Source: Paragonimus westermani
Taxonomy: Eukaryota > Platyhelminthes > Trematoda > Plagiorchiida > Troglotrematidae
Length of the DNA: 64,000 bases
Reading direction: 5' to 3'
Assembly (NCBI GenBank): GCA_008508345.1
Contig: QNGE01001254.1
Span: 116,085 to 180,084 of the forward strand
Part shown: positions 28,414 to 39,885 of the stretch, one piece after another
How the letters are laid out: every line of letters starts with the position of its first letter
How positions within the stretch are numbered: the first letter of the stretch is position 1
Position numbers and translations under genes: made by a program
Notes under the pieces: model-generated
What the model was told of the DNA's origin: nothing
Seen by the model: the letters and a program-made list of their open reading frames with translations, nothing else
The model's database searches: none

Positions 28414-28717
28414 AGATGAGACCCAACTGTGAAAAGTCAGGGCCTCGGCTGGATTCGAACCAGCGACAGACACGGCATGCCTCAACGCGGCAAGCGCTCT
28501 ACCAGCGGAGCTACGAAGCCACACCAGTAGCTCGGAAATTTCACATTTGGACTCCGTTACCCACCCATCCCACTGTCTCATATGAAATCCACCAAATGAT
28601 TCGGGGGACTGACTGCCCCGGCGGGATTTCTCAAGCAGTTCACGCTGGAATCCACCAACGCCATTGCTGAGCATAGAAATTGCATTACTAATGAGTAGTG
28701 TGGCAGATTTATGATTT
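28414..28717 (-). repeat. Family C tRNA-related repeat, copy C1
   Basis: The sense strand is minus. A tRNA-like region lies at 28,441-28,520. Upstream of it in the sense direction is a conserved body, and downstream a short tail ending near GTCTCATCTG. The same body recurs at 28.7 kb (plus), 47.7 kb (minus) and, more diverged, at 61.7 and 62.0 kb. The part at 28,688-28,717 is the left inverted arm of copy C2, so the two copies share a junction and stand head to head. Confidence 0.8.
28441..28520 (-). repeat. tRNA-like domain of copy C1
   Basis: The 80 bases fold as a near-complete cloverleaf. GGCTTCG pairs with CGAGGCC as acceptor stem. The D-arm GCTC...GAGC has the box GCTGGTAGAGC, and the T-arm GCTGG/CCAGC has loop TTCGAAT. 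The anticodon arm is poor: a four-pair stem with loop GCGTTGA, lacking the usual U before the anticodon, and the variable region is too long. It is probably a tRNA-derived SINE head rather than a working tRNA; multiple diverged copies support that. Confidence 0.75.
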
Positions 28718-28897
28718 GGTTAACAGAGTTCAAATGTGAAATTTCCGAGCTACTGGTGTGGCTTCATAGATCAGCTGGTAGAGCGCTTGCCGCGTTGAGG
28801 CATGCTGTGTCTGTCGCTGGTTCGAATCCAGCCAAAGCCCTGACTTTTCACAGTTGAGTTTCATCTAAAATCATAAATCTGCCACACTACTCATTAG
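28688..28897. repeat. 30-bp perfect terminal inverted repeats around copy C2
   Basis: The arm at 28,688-28,717 starts CTAATGAGTAGTGTGGCAGA. The arm at 28,868-28,897 is its perfect reverse complement over all 30 bases. The enclosed 210-bp unit looks like a small fold-back element around a tRNA-like promoter. The other family C copies lack this symmetric arrangement, so it may be a rearrangement of tandem copies. Confidence 0.85.
28718..28897 (+). repeat. Family C tRNA-related repeat, copy C2
   Basis: Plus-strand copy with a tRNA-like region at 28,760-28,839, very similar to C1 but with a changed acceptor stem (GGCTTCA against AAAGCC at its other end) and D-arm. It ends with an arm at 28,868-28,897 that is the exact reverse complement of 28,688-28,717. 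This copy is shorter than C1: the part between the arm and the tRNA-like region is mostly missing. Confidence 0.8.
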
Positions 28898-31800
28898 GAA
28901 ATAGAAACACATGTTGACGTTGCGAAGGATATTCAATGGTGGTGCATAAGACGTACACGATGACGGCTGGAAAAGGTTGCAGGTTTGGTGAGTGAGGAAT
29001 GAGAAAGTCAACAAATGGTTGAGGGTGGGTGCCATGATGATAGATGCAAATGATCAGCAAGTAAGATCGTGGTGATGTATTTTTGCCAAATTTGTGATTT
29101 TTGCACGACAGCAGAACGCTTTTTGAATGCGTGTATTTTGTGAATTGTAAAATGCAACTCACCGAAGTACCTTTCCATTTCCTGAATGTTTGTGAACACC
29201 ACCACAGCTTCATCACCAAAGCGAGTTAAAAGAATATCAGTGAATTTGAGTGTATGATTACTTTTATTGCGTTCTGTTTCGACAAAAACTGCTTGCCATA
29301 TCCCGTAATTATTAGAGTGGTGGCATACACCGGACAATGTGTTAGATTTGATGATGATATTGTTGGAAACCTAATATCTCAAATGTGTGAAACCTGGGAG
29401 GGACATACACTCTCGGTGTACAGAGTTGAACATATATGCGCAAAAAAACATGGACAGTATTAAAACGTTTCAGAGTAATCACCAGCAAACCGACAAACAT
29501 TCGACATGCAGTTCTCATCCGACCAGTAGCCAACTGAATTAAAATTTGGTTTGCATCTCATCTATGCCTCGTTCAAAAAGTACACCTATTGTAGTGTACA
29601 TAATATTCTCAAGTTCAACAGCTTTCGACTTCTTCAGCTAACTATTTCACTTCACAAGTTCACTTTTGCAGATGTATACATAAAAAACATGTTACACAAG
29701 GTTATTCACAAACGTTTTCACATCCGAAACAAAAATAAACCAACAGAAGTTATAAGACGAAACTGAGTGTGCAACAATTACTCATTCATTCGTTCATACA
29801 TTCATTCACTCAAAAAATCATACCAGGTATGAGCCTGATCGAAGATTTCCTGTGACTCACGATGCCGTTCACTTACGTGGAACAGCCTTGAACAGATAAA
29901 ATGAGAGAGAAAGAATAAAACTAGATAAAACAAGGCTGGTCGACAGAAACAGAATTGGGATCCAAAGATATCACGAGTAGCCAAACCCACCAAATGACAC
30001 CTACCCACATTACCTGAAGAAACAGTCAAGACTTCCGCAATTCTTGACCACATAGTTGCCTGATCATTACACGGGGTCACTTTACGTTAATAAGGTTCAA
30101 GAAGTGTAGCAAAGTTTAGTCTTGGAAGTCAATGAGAGGTGTTCACCATGTGAGAGATACTGAGTAAGTTTTTTACAGTTACTTAGATGCACTGATCTCT
30201 CTAGATTTTCCGTAAACATAGTGAATAGTGACTAGCAGTGTAACACTAAGACCTCACTCATACCACAAGGAATGTGCTTGACGCTTGTGCAACCCAGCCA
30301 CAAAACCGGTGATCGACTTCAGCCTGTGATCGGAAGGAAGTGGAACAGTTAACTGAGGTTTCATGTGCCGTTATGAAGCTGGGTTTAGTGAGTAGATTTC
30401 CAAATTGGTCCGACAACTAGCTCACAGTTGCTCTGGCGTTTAACCAATACTGCTGACTGAATTTCGACTAATTATAAAACACGGGTAATTTTTGTTGTTG
30501 TTCTACGCTTACGTACTCAAAAGTTAGTTTTGTAAATTGAAAGTTGGTCAAGATAATGTTGAAAACTAGTAAACCTATAATAACGTATCATATCGTATTT
30601 TTGTCTAAACAAGATAGAAACCGGTTATGACATACGTTTCATCATATACACACTCAGCGCAACCTACCAACTTACCATGAGTTAGATGTTAGAAGTCAGA
30701 AGAAAACGGTTGAAATCGTTATCTACCTACTATCCGAAGAAAAGCTTAAACTCAAACTAATAACAGCCAAAAAACAGAGGTCTCTGCCTTCACTTCCACA
30801 CCTATGGAGTAATGAACCACAGAAATTTCATTCGGTGAATCACGACTGACTGACGAAAGAAGTGGAGAGAGAAAAGAAAGAAACCTGAAACAAGTTGATT
30901 ACCAAACTAGAGCGTCACCCGAAGATCAGCGTAAGTCAATGAACACATTCCTGCGTCGAAAGTAACAAGTGAAGTCACGAAATGAAAACCGTTTATGTGC
31001 ACTACGAGTCTATAAATATAACGTAAAATTTACAAAACTGATGTGCTCACACATCCAGAAGTCACTCAGCAATGTATAACAAACCCCTGGATTTTAAGCT
31101 GACCCCAAGAAAAACTCAAACCATGTCAGGTTCATCGTATCTTACCATAGGCTTGTATAAAACAAAACCATTAGAAAGTTTAAGCAAGTGTTCCACAACG
31201 AAGAGTGGGGGCCGACTAACAATAGATCAGCCCGCTAAATAAACTCAACACAAGAACATTGGACAATCCAGCAGTGGATGTGTCTGTCGGTTTTATCAAT
31301 CCGCATCGAATGACCTCGATGATCGGCCACAGTGCTGATGCCAATCAGCGCGTTAGCTTTGGCGGAAACCCCTCCGCTGACCATACTTTTTTCAAAAATA
31401 TTTCAGCTGGCTTGTAAGAAACTTAGCTTGTTTATACAGTGACTGCACAATAGAACACTAAAGCACGTTCAGGTGTGCGGCGCTACTCGGTGATAGCTGT
31501 TTTGGAGCTGTGGATGATGCAGATAAACTTGCACCTATTCAGAATCAAACGGTCGCTCAAACGACGTAATCTTCTCTTTGGGATTAAATGAACATTAATC
31601 CAACAAGTAAAAGTGATCAAATTTTTATTCTACTGTCTTTTTGATCGGTGCTGCTCAGTGAAAGATTTTGCGGAGAGTACAAAAAAGAGGAAATCGAGCG
31701 TTCATAAAGAAGGGTTATAATCAGTGGGGTTACTAGTGATGCATTAGAAATCACCACAAAATCATACGAAACACAGACACAATCATAGATTTTGTTGTTA

Positions 31801-34800
31801 CACATAAGAAATTGCACCATTGACTGTAATGACGATAGTGGTGTGAACTAAAACCATCCAGGTGAAAAGCAAGGACGAAATAACTGTCAGGTTGCCCGAC
31901 TTTGTCAAGGCACTTTAATCAGTGGACTAACTGAATGGAAGTCTTCGATACACAAACTTCTTACTCACATTTCTTTTTTTCCTACGTGATTCTGAACCCG
32001 GAGAAAACTTACACTGTTATGTTGTGTGAAAGGTTATTTTGATGTGCATCGCAACGGGGCAGCTTGACTCTATCTCACCTATGTGTGTTTGTGCTAGTGC
32101 GTGACAACACATTCTCGTTCGATTTACCATGACTAGTTTGCTATTTGTTTTCTTTATTTTATACGGAAAGATATGTAGATTTTAACAACGTTCATCCTGA
32201 CATGTGGTCCTTCATTGTTGTGCAAAGATGGAACAATCGTCAAATCTAGCTAACAACCAGTATGTTTAACTTTGAGCCTTCTTACAATTTTTGATGCTGA
32301 GAATGGCCTTCACAAACTTCGTTAATACTCATAAGCGTAGGCATACGTTTTGGGTTCTAACGAAATAAATTTGTTCTACGCAATAAGATGGTATAGGTTT
32401 ACTAATCAGAGTTCACCGGGAGGTCACGACCGGTTTAGCGAATATTGCCACCGATCAGGTAAGCGTACCCAGTTAATCTCACTCATCCTTTCAACCACAG
32501 AAACAACGGATTCTGATGTTTGTAGTCGATGGCCAATTTACAACTTACTTGTGACTTTTGCCTCAAGCTCACTGCCCCTAGGTTTTTGGGTCAGGTTGAA
32601 CTCTTGCAGATCTGCAAGCGACATTCCAAGCCACACCGGCGTAGGAACTAAATTCAATCTGCGATAGCCGGTACAAACAAATCTTAATTGAATCAGTGAA
32701 TATAAGCCTGTCTTACATCTCTTGCCGCGTGCACAGCAGTTGGGCTAAAGTAGAACCAAATATCCGTTCTTCAGAGAGAAATAGCTTCTTCGAACAGATT
32801 TGCCAGCAGAAAATGCGATTGCCTTGGTGTAGTAGACAAGATGTGCGTTAGCACTGGTAAATTCGCATAGACCTTATGGCTAACGATGTGTAGTTTTTGC
32901 CAAGTTTTCCGATCATGGAGCTTCGCAATAAAGGATCAACCATGACTGTGGAAAAGTACCGTAAAATGTTCGGCATGATCTCAGTGAAGTCAGTGGAACT
33001 TACTAAAAAAAAGTTGTACTGTGGATCATAAGAAACATTTGTGGATAAGGGAAAAATAAGCACTACATTTTTTGTCGTTTCACGCAAGTATGATTTGGGC
33101 AGTCAACTATTCAACAAAAGTCCAGCATTAGGAGTTATATTAGGAGATGAATCTATTAACGGTACTGTCATGATACAACCAGTGCCGGTGCATTTTCTAC
33201 CAAACTGGCCAAGTGTACAAGACAAGAAAATGGTTAAATGATTGAGGTGAGTTTATGAGCAGAATAAGTACAACATAATTACTAGTCAAAACTGAAATTA
33301 TCATATTTGTTTTTGACGTTTCAACCCTATAGCTCTGATTGTCAGTTTACACGTTTTGTGGACAAGGTTTTTATTGGCAAATTGAGTAAACATCGATAAG
33401 TGCGCGCAAGTTGTTGAAATATGTTCGAGACCGAGTGAGTAATCACAGTTTTAAAACAACTTGTGAACAATCAGTCTAAAACATGTTCCAGCAAATAGCT
33501 TACACTTGTGAGCCTTACGTTAAAAAATTACTAAGTGAATTAGTTTGTTTGGTCAAAAATGTGGCAAACCGATGGATTCATTTTGTCCTTAGTATTCACC
33601 GTCTTCCAAATAATGAAAATTCTAAAACTCTCATCACAAAGCCTCCAGACAGTTCAAGAACGTCACGGAAAATTGCTTTTGTAAGTCTAGAGAATTTTTG
33701 AGAAAACAGATTTACTTGACTACAAATCATTTGAGTGAAATTGCAAGCCAGTTGTATGAATACATTTTCACTAGGAGACTGAATGTCTTATTGAGAAATC
33801 GTCATAAATCTGATCGGTTCAAGAACGGCGTCTTAAAAGGAGGCATGTGCTGAAAGTGGAAATTTTTTTAGATCTGTTGTGAAGAAGCTTTTGTGTCATA
33901 AGCAAGAAGCCACCAATAGACCAAATTACTGAGTAATCACAAGCTGTTGTGAAATGCTAAACACTGACAGTTAAAGAGAACAAAATCCAAGCGCTTTATA
34001 TTAATACAGCGTAGAATTGTGGCAAGGGAAAAACGATAACAGGGAAAGTATCAGTTGCTTTTCGCTTTATCTGACGACAATCAAGTTATGTACGATTTCA
34101 CCCCGATGGCTATTTTTTAGATACAGCAGTGAAGGAAAAGTACCAGTTGCTATCGGTTCATATTCTACCTATATTCAATAATTAGTACACAAAAGTCATC
34201 AATTTATTGCAATATAATCAATCGAACGGAGGGGGCTGAGTGTTCAACATAGGACAATCAAGCTTAATATGACTAACTTACACTAATTAAGGATAAACCT
34301 TTGTTGTTGTGAATAAAATCTCCTAGCGTATTTTTTCCTATCCGGGCACGATGGTCAACGGTAGGTAAGTCCCTTCTTCCGTAAGTGATTCTACCTGTTC
34401 ACATAGGTTCAGTTATGTCAGACAGGTTGTTGGTTGCAACCGGACAAAAAGTATTCTGCTCACGAGATTGTATTCCTCACCAGTGACTGTGTTAGTGTTT
34501 AGGGACTTAGGCACTAGTTCGTAAGTACAGAATAGACAACTGTGATGGTTGCAGTGGTGTTGACTTGTGAACCTAAAGTAGGGGCGTAGAAGGGCACCGG
34601 GGAAACGGTTGTCAGCTACATCAGGGTTGAAAACAACCGTTGCAGTACTACTCACTACGGTCGAAAGCCACAAACATGTCCATTCGATAGTGAGAGGGAT
34701 TTAAGTACACCAAATGCGCTTGATCGTTTTGAAGTCCGTACATCAGGGCTGATGAGTTAGATGAATACCTTTTAGTTTCGAGTATATCAGATTGTTTTCT

Positions 34801-37364
34801 GAAGGACTCTTCTGCTGAAAAAAGTAAAACCTATTACTTCCACATGTCGGTATTTTTATTGAGATTCTGGTGTTCGCTACCGTGCGTTTTGACACACCCA
34901 AACTCATTAAAGGCAGCTATCTTGGATTCAGTGACAATCGTCTGCCTAACAAGAAAGGTTATTTCAAAGGCTATCGCTTCATGCTTTACTAGCCAACGTG
35001 ATAACAAACTCTCGCAAAGGTGGTCAATGACGGTTATTTAATAATATTAACGACAACTTCGCGTAGGCGGTAACTGTGAACAGAGCATGGAAATGAAACA
35101 AGAAAGAATAGTGGTAACAATCTGAAGATATGGCCCCAGGGGTTTGTCTGCACTTGTGCAAGACTGTCCTTCCATTTCGCCAACGTAATCAGTCGATACG
35201 AACAACGGGGGACCTTTATCACTCTGACAGCAAACAATAAGATGATGGATAATTCACTCGAAGAATGAGTGAGGTTTAGGATTGAACGCTTAGGAAACAT
35301 ACTACGAAGCGTTAATCACGTTAGTATGATGTGTGTCTCTATGTTGCCTACCAACGAATGCTAGGCACTCAGTAGAACATGAGGGAGAGCTTCCACCGGC
35401 GTTGCTCCCTTCTATTCGCCCCATCAACTATCTCGTCAACATGGTTGTACCTGGAAAGGTATGAGTCCCTTCATTGGTCATCACTCCATGTTGTCTACGT
35501 CCGTGATTAGCAACGTGCCTGAGTGAGACATCCATGCATACTACTTGAATGAATTAACTTCTATCACGTGATCTGTGTCAACTATGACATGATACGTCTC
35601 AGCTCGTTCATAAGTGTGGCCAAAATCTTCAACAAAAAATCACAAATAGTCATGTGTGTTAGTATTAAATTAATCACCAGATCCATAGTTTCGGGTTTCA
35701 ATTCTTTAGTTGACTCTCCTTTCGTCTTCAGCTTTTATGGTATCCAACACATCAGCGTTGTTGATGAAAGCGGTAACAGTTTGGCAACCTCTCATCCTGA
35801 CTTATTTTCTGGAGACATACGATATGTCCGTCACTTCAGTGTTCCGTTAGATGGGACATCCTCTACGAGTCACCAGTCGAACCGATAAGCCATTCAACTC
35901 TGTGTTGTCACGGCTGGGCAGGACAGATTCTCGGACGGCGGGTCTGGGTCTGTAAGCACTAATACCTTATTGATAAACATGCAGGCATGGTGAAAAACTG
36001 CAGTATGAGGGTAGAAAGTTAGGCGTAGATTTACACTTCGGTGTGACTATGATGAGTGTTGGCAAAGTATTGAATACCCTCCACTCCTGTTAAGTCAGTT
36101 TGTCCTATTCTAGAGTCACACTTCAACGGACAGTATATCGATGAGATAGGCTTTATAGTGAACCTAAAAGGACCAAATCGCTGTGTTCATATCGTTTAAC
36201 GACAGGTTTCCGCTTCACAAAGACGAACACCCGTCATTTTTCTCCATCTATAAGGCACATGAGCAGTAGTGAATAACATTTCACCGTTCATGATCATATT
36301 AATTCTCATCCCTTTAAGTAGTTCAGTGTAGGGAGGATGAGTCAAAGTGCAATACCGTCATCATTTTTGTTACACAAGAATCCGTCGTCGTAGTTCGAAT
36401 TAAGAATTGTTGATTCCATTGGCAAAGAAGCGGCAAAGTATCAATTTCTGTGTGGATTATTTGGCGGCTCCGACGGTCGTTATCATCGTCTGAGAAATGT
36501 ACCGATCAAGACGAAAAATATTAAGCTTTCAAAATATCTTGAATGTAACAGTTTATTGGAAGCTCGAACGGGTCTTACTATAAAGGTTAGTCCTCACAAC
36601 ATAATTCCGTTGAGATGACTTCTTGAAACGTGAGGACTTTTCAGGGTTTGACTACACTTTATGGGACACTTTAAATGCGTGAACCATTGGAGTGAATAGG
36701 GAATAGTGAGAATTGAGTACCTTAATCGAATGATTGATTGCCACAAGATCTAATGTAAGGATATACGAATGTAAATCGTGTATGGACCGGACAACTGAAT
36801 TGAGTCGCCGAGTTCATTTAGCACAAATTTCAGTTGGCTATCGACCACCAGGTGCCGCTTGTATTGTCACCACGTGTGCACGTGCATACCTCACCTAACA
36901 CACTTTCTATTCACTGTGGTTTAAACCGAAATCTGTTCAGTTTCAAAAACAGTCAAAACGACACAGTTGACAGTTTCTTCTTTCAGGATTACAAACTAGT
37001 GTATCATCAAATGTTTCCACAAAATGAGTTAGCTAAAAATAGTGTGGATGGAGTTGTTGGCACAATAGAGAAATATTCATGAGCTTTTTTGTCATAACTG
37101 CAGACGCAAGTTAGTCACATAAAAACAGTATAAAGAATGTGGCTGGTTTGCGGTGAAAAACAGAAGTGATACTAAATTGGGTAACAGAATGGTGGGAGTA
37201 AGTTACTGTAGTGTCGCACGTCGATGATGATGAGAATATTCATTGGGCATTCAAATGTCTGACATGTACTGAGTTATGAGGCCAGATGTGAACTTAATTT
37301 TTATTGACGATTATGTATCAGATCAACAGTTTGTTTTGAAACAATTGTTCCCCTTCAGAAGTTT
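28898..37364. other. Gene-poor stretch of about 8.5 kb
   Basis: I recognise no gene here. Short frames at 32,350-32,667, 33,041-33,241, 33,483-33,701, 35,568-35,888 and 36,834-37,082 (all plus) have no motif that I can name and could be chance or small exons. A short imperfect run of TCAT units lies at 29,782-29,811. Confidence 0.5.
29782..29811 (+). repeat. Imperfect TCAT microsatellite
   Basis: About seven TCAT-like units, interrupted by CGTT and ACA. This is a minor simple repeat with no functional implication. Confidence 0.6.
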
Positions 37365-37389
37365 AAACAAAATGGTTAGAACAAGAAAC

Positions 37390-37430
37390 CTGTTAGATGC
37401 AAGCATTACCTGTTGACTCATCAGTACCAA
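37390..37430 (-). ncRNA. Hammerhead-ribozyme-like motif, 3' flank of the Penelope element
   Basis: On the minus strand TTGGTA (37,425-37,430) is followed by CTGATGA (37,418-37,424), eight bases (37,410-37,417), GTAA where a hammerhead has GAAA (37,406-37,409), a perfect three-pair hairpin TGC-TT-GCA (37,398-37,405), then TC and TAACAG (37,390-37,397). The order CUGAUGA, stem II, GAAA, stem III, NUH, stem I is that of a type I hammerhead with a tiny stem III. Stem III is intact here, but GAAA is changed and stem I is broken by a C to A, so this copy is probably inactive. It lies on the coding strand of the element. Confidence 0.5.
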
Positions 37431-37508
37431 ATTTACAATAACATGGATCGGTTTTCTTTACAGCGAAAAATTTAGGGATTTGACCGTCCATTAGTGGGTT
37501 AAGATGAG

Positions 37509-37920
37509 TTACGAGGTCCAGGGAAGAGTAAAGTTTACGAACAGTTGCTTCTGGACGCAGATAGCTGGCTTGAAACGATTGATTGTGACGGGTTCAGCAA
37601 ACCTCAAGAATCTTGAATTGGAATGACGCAACAGGATTCTGAATGCACCAGCTAGATCGATAGCGTGACCAGTGGTCAGGATGTATCTGATGAATGCTGA
37701 AACTGGCTGTTCACGTGTTTCCACAACATTGCCGTTCTCTGGTTAGATGGAATTTTGAACTCATTTAAGCAGGTGTTCCTTCACTCTCGAGGCCAGGCAT
37801 CCTTTGTTTCTGCCTTTGCAACTTACACCGCAGTTATCTGTAAGTTGATGAACACAATGTGATGTGGCACCGATAGGCTGGTCTCTTCTGATAGAAGACA
37901 CTGGTAGCTTCTGAGTCCGA
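37509..37920 (-). pseudogene. Penelope-like GIY-YIG endonuclease region
   Basis: Reading the minus strand from about 37,920, a frame gives LKRKFNPDELHVLSRTQKL, then degenerate cysteine-containing sequence, then CLASRVKEHL, the basic helix after the GIY-YIG signature (R-x-S-x-R-x-x-E-H in relatives). After a stop, the frame at 37,724-37,509 gives SAFIRYILTTGHAIDLAGAF, then LRFAEPVTINRFKPAICVQK and LFVNFTLPW, the standard C-terminal end of Penelope endonucleases. The GIY and YIG positions themselves are too degraded to read. It is not functional. Confidence 0.75.
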
Positions 37921-38133
37921 GAGAGTACATGGAGTTCATCTGGATTGAATTTTCGTTTAAGTTGAGTTTTCAGTCGTTGAGTTGTTTGCTGTATGACGTG
38001 GTCACCCTAAAGGACAGCTCTATGTAGACCCTCTTTTTTCGACAGTGTTGACTTCTTCGGGCAGTGCGTTTTTATCTACTGTCCCCTTCTATGAACTTTC
38101 GAGAGTAATCATTAGACTGTAAGACCGAAATTA

Positions 38134-38614
38134 TCAAGTCTGATTCCTCTGCAAGACTTTTGAGTACAGATTCGTGTCACGCGTGGTAACATTTATTAGT
38201 GTTCGTTTACCACGGACCGGTGTGAGACTGTTAAAGTTTAAGTAGTGGTCGGACCACGCAGATTTCCTATAGACATCTCTTCTAATCGAGCCATCTCGGC
38301 GACTTATGGGTATGTCTAGAAATGGCGAACAGTTGTTGGCTTCAATTTCACTCGTAACCTTCAGGTTAGATTGAAAATTATTCAGGTGTTGTACTGGATT
38401 GTTTATTACCTGACTAGATCGACTGAATATCAATGTATCATCGACGCAGTGCTTGTAATATGACAAGCCTGCTATCCCCGTATCTTGCTGTTGCTCAATT
38501 CTTAACACGAAGAAGTCCGCTAAGTTGGGACCCACCAGAATTCCCATGGCTACCCCATTTATTTGAGAGCAGGAACGCTCGGAAAACGAAAACTGACATT
38601 CTCAGTGCAGAGCA
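38134..38614 (-). pseudogene. Penelope-like reverse transcriptase, catalytic C-terminal part
   Basis: The frame reads GVAMGILVGPNLADFFVLRI (the block where active elements have G-x-P-L-G-P-x-x-A-D), then YYKHCVDDTLIF at about 38,426-38,460. The catalytic pair is kept as VDD. After that come NNFQSNLKVTSEIEANN and FLDIPISRRDGSIRRDVYRK, the post-catalytic F-L-D motif and the K-x-T-x-T-D-like region in changed form. It ends after YSKVLQRNQT. Confidence 0.85.
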
Positions 38615-39344
38615 GCAAACTTTCTCTTAGTACATCGGTTGTGAGTGGCGATACAACGTGATTTGCTTCGACGCGCTCACAAATATAGTCAATTGTTTCA
38701 TTCAGAAAGACGTTTGTGAATAGTGACTGAACGTCTACAGAGCACATCGGTTCACTGACCAGGTCAAGTTTGTCTTTAATGGAGTGTGCCTGTAAATTTC
38801 GTTTCAGTGGAGTTAGAATAGCGACCAACCAGTGCGCCATCTTGTTGTATGAGGAGGTTGTCACTGTCAAAGTTGAGCGAAGAGGCCTCCCAGACTTATG
38901 CGTCTTCAGTAGGCCGTACAGCGAGGGTGTTGACGATCCACATGGTTTAAGAGATTCGTAGGTTACCTCATCCATAATCCGCAATTGTGAGAACGGTTGC
39001 AGATGTCGTTTTATGTGTTCTTCTATTTCGGTGACCTTGTTCACTCTGTCTATTCGTCGAAACTTCGTTCGATCACTCAATATTGACATCTTCTGTACAT
39101 AGGCATCTTTGTCTAAACTGACGGCCCCAGATCCTTTATCCGGCTTAATTATTACAACGTTCTTTGGCTTAAACTCTCTTAACGATGGTAGGTTTTGCTT
39201 GGTAATAGCACACCGGCCGTTGATCGGAATCATGATAAATCCACGAGATAGTTGTTTGAAGATCACATAACCGATCGATGGGAATGTCAAATTGGTCTCC
39301 AATATAAATACGATTAGGCTTGCGCGGTAGTACTTTATAATCAA
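38559..39344 (-). pseudogene. Penelope-like reverse transcriptase, N-terminal two thirds
   Basis: A 261-codon minus frame carries several Penelope RT signatures: NVVIIKPDKGSGAVSLDKDA; then SLYGLLKTHKSGRPLRS, equivalent to the family's L-P-K-x-H-K block; then KMAHWLVAILTPL; then CSVDVQSLFTNVFLNETI, equivalent to block A with its catalytic aspartate. The frame ends at a stop after PSVPALK. The homologous reading continues in another phase that passes through CSQINGVAMGILVG, so there is an indel near 38,610. The initial 70 or so codons are probably out of frame with the true N-terminus. Confidence 0.85.
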
Positions 39345-39519
39345 GGCCTAGGGGCAACGCTTCTAGTTGTAAAGAATTCAACTGTACTGAAGAACAGTTC
39401 AATACGTACTTGTTGGGATCAATTGGAATTAGTTCTGCAGCATGTTTCATAAGTGACTTCCGCAAGCGATTGATATGTCTTGTTCGTGTGATCGATGATT
39501 GTCTTGCAGCATAGTGCAA
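39169..39519 (-). pseudogene. Penelope-like element, N-terminal coding region
   Basis: A 116-codon minus-strand frame includes VLNCSSVQLNSLQLEALPLG followed by LDYKVLPRKPNR. This resembles the conserved segment before the RT in Penelope proteins, in which a short helix precedes L-G-L-x-F and a basic P-R-x-x-N motif. It overlaps the start of the RT frame in another phase, so one frameshift separates them. Confidence 0.7.
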
Positions 39520-39817
39520 ACGCTATACGACTGCACAATGTCAAGTTTTCGAAGACCGACAAGAGACGATAGTGCGCCTCATGTAAAACCAGCCAGTCGT
39601 ATTTGTGCAGTTTCTATGTGGGCAGTCGCAATACGTCTAAGACTATTGGTGGTTGTTTTCAGTTTCTTCTTCAACTGCCTGAGTAGTTGGTACGGTGTCG
39701 GCCCTGTTGTTTTTACTCAGTGAGAAATGAAATTTTCACAAGTTAACGGGCAATCTTGTTGATTGTCAACTCCTTAAATTTTTCGCTATGAAACAACCGA
39801 CTCATCCTGTTTTAAGT

Positions 39818-39858
39818 TTGGTACTGATGAGTCAGTATGAAATGCTCAAATCTACCAG
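39818..39858 (+). ncRNA. Hammerhead-ribozyme-like motif, 5' flank of the Penelope element
   Basis: On the plus strand TTGGTA (39,818-39,823) is followed by CTGATGA (39,824-39,830), eight bases (39,831-39,838), GAAA (39,839-39,842), an eight-base stretch where stem III should be (39,843-39,850), TC as cleavage position (39,851-39,852) and TACCAG (39,853-39,858). TTGGTA pairs with TACCAG in six pairs, one of them a wobble, to make stem I. Core residues CUGAUGA and GAAA and the AUC site are intact. Stem II is only about two weak pairs and stem III about one, so activity of this single copy is doubtful. It is antisense to the element's coding strand. Confidence 0.5.
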
Positions 39859-39885
39859 TTTTCGTGTTCTAATTGTCTTGCTCAA

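Larger units (their letters stand above)
37365..39885 (-). mobile_element. Penelope-like element, nearly full length but decayed
   Basis: In minus-strand order it contains an N-terminal region, a reverse transcriptase and a C-terminal GIY-YIG endonuclease, the classic Penelope layout, in about 2 kb of coding sequence. Frameshifts and stops interrupt it. On each side lies an inverted copy of a sequence of roughly 65 bp: 39,811-39,885 on the plus strand and 37,365-37,437 on the minus strand. These flanks share TTTGGTACTGATGAGTCA and further matching sequence up to a TGTTCTAA motif. Penelope-like elements are known to carry terminal repeats in direct or inverted arrangements and, in several animals, hammerhead ribozymes in them. 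Boundaries are estimated from where the two flanks stop matching. Confidence 0.85.

Noticed and set aside
28441..28520. A functional tRNA gene (possible anticodon GTT)
   Set aside because: Acceptor, D and T arms look good, but the anticodon loop lacks the usual U before the anticodon and the variable region is too long. Several diverged copies with the same flanks occur in the window, so it is a tRNA-derived repeat.
28363..28674. A 103-codon minus-strand frame and an overlapping plus-strand frame as genes
   Set aside because: Both lie fully within family C repeat copy C1.
38433..38961. Plus-strand frames over the Penelope element
   Set aside because: They are antisense shadows of the reverse transcriptase on the minus strand, which carries the recognisable motifs.
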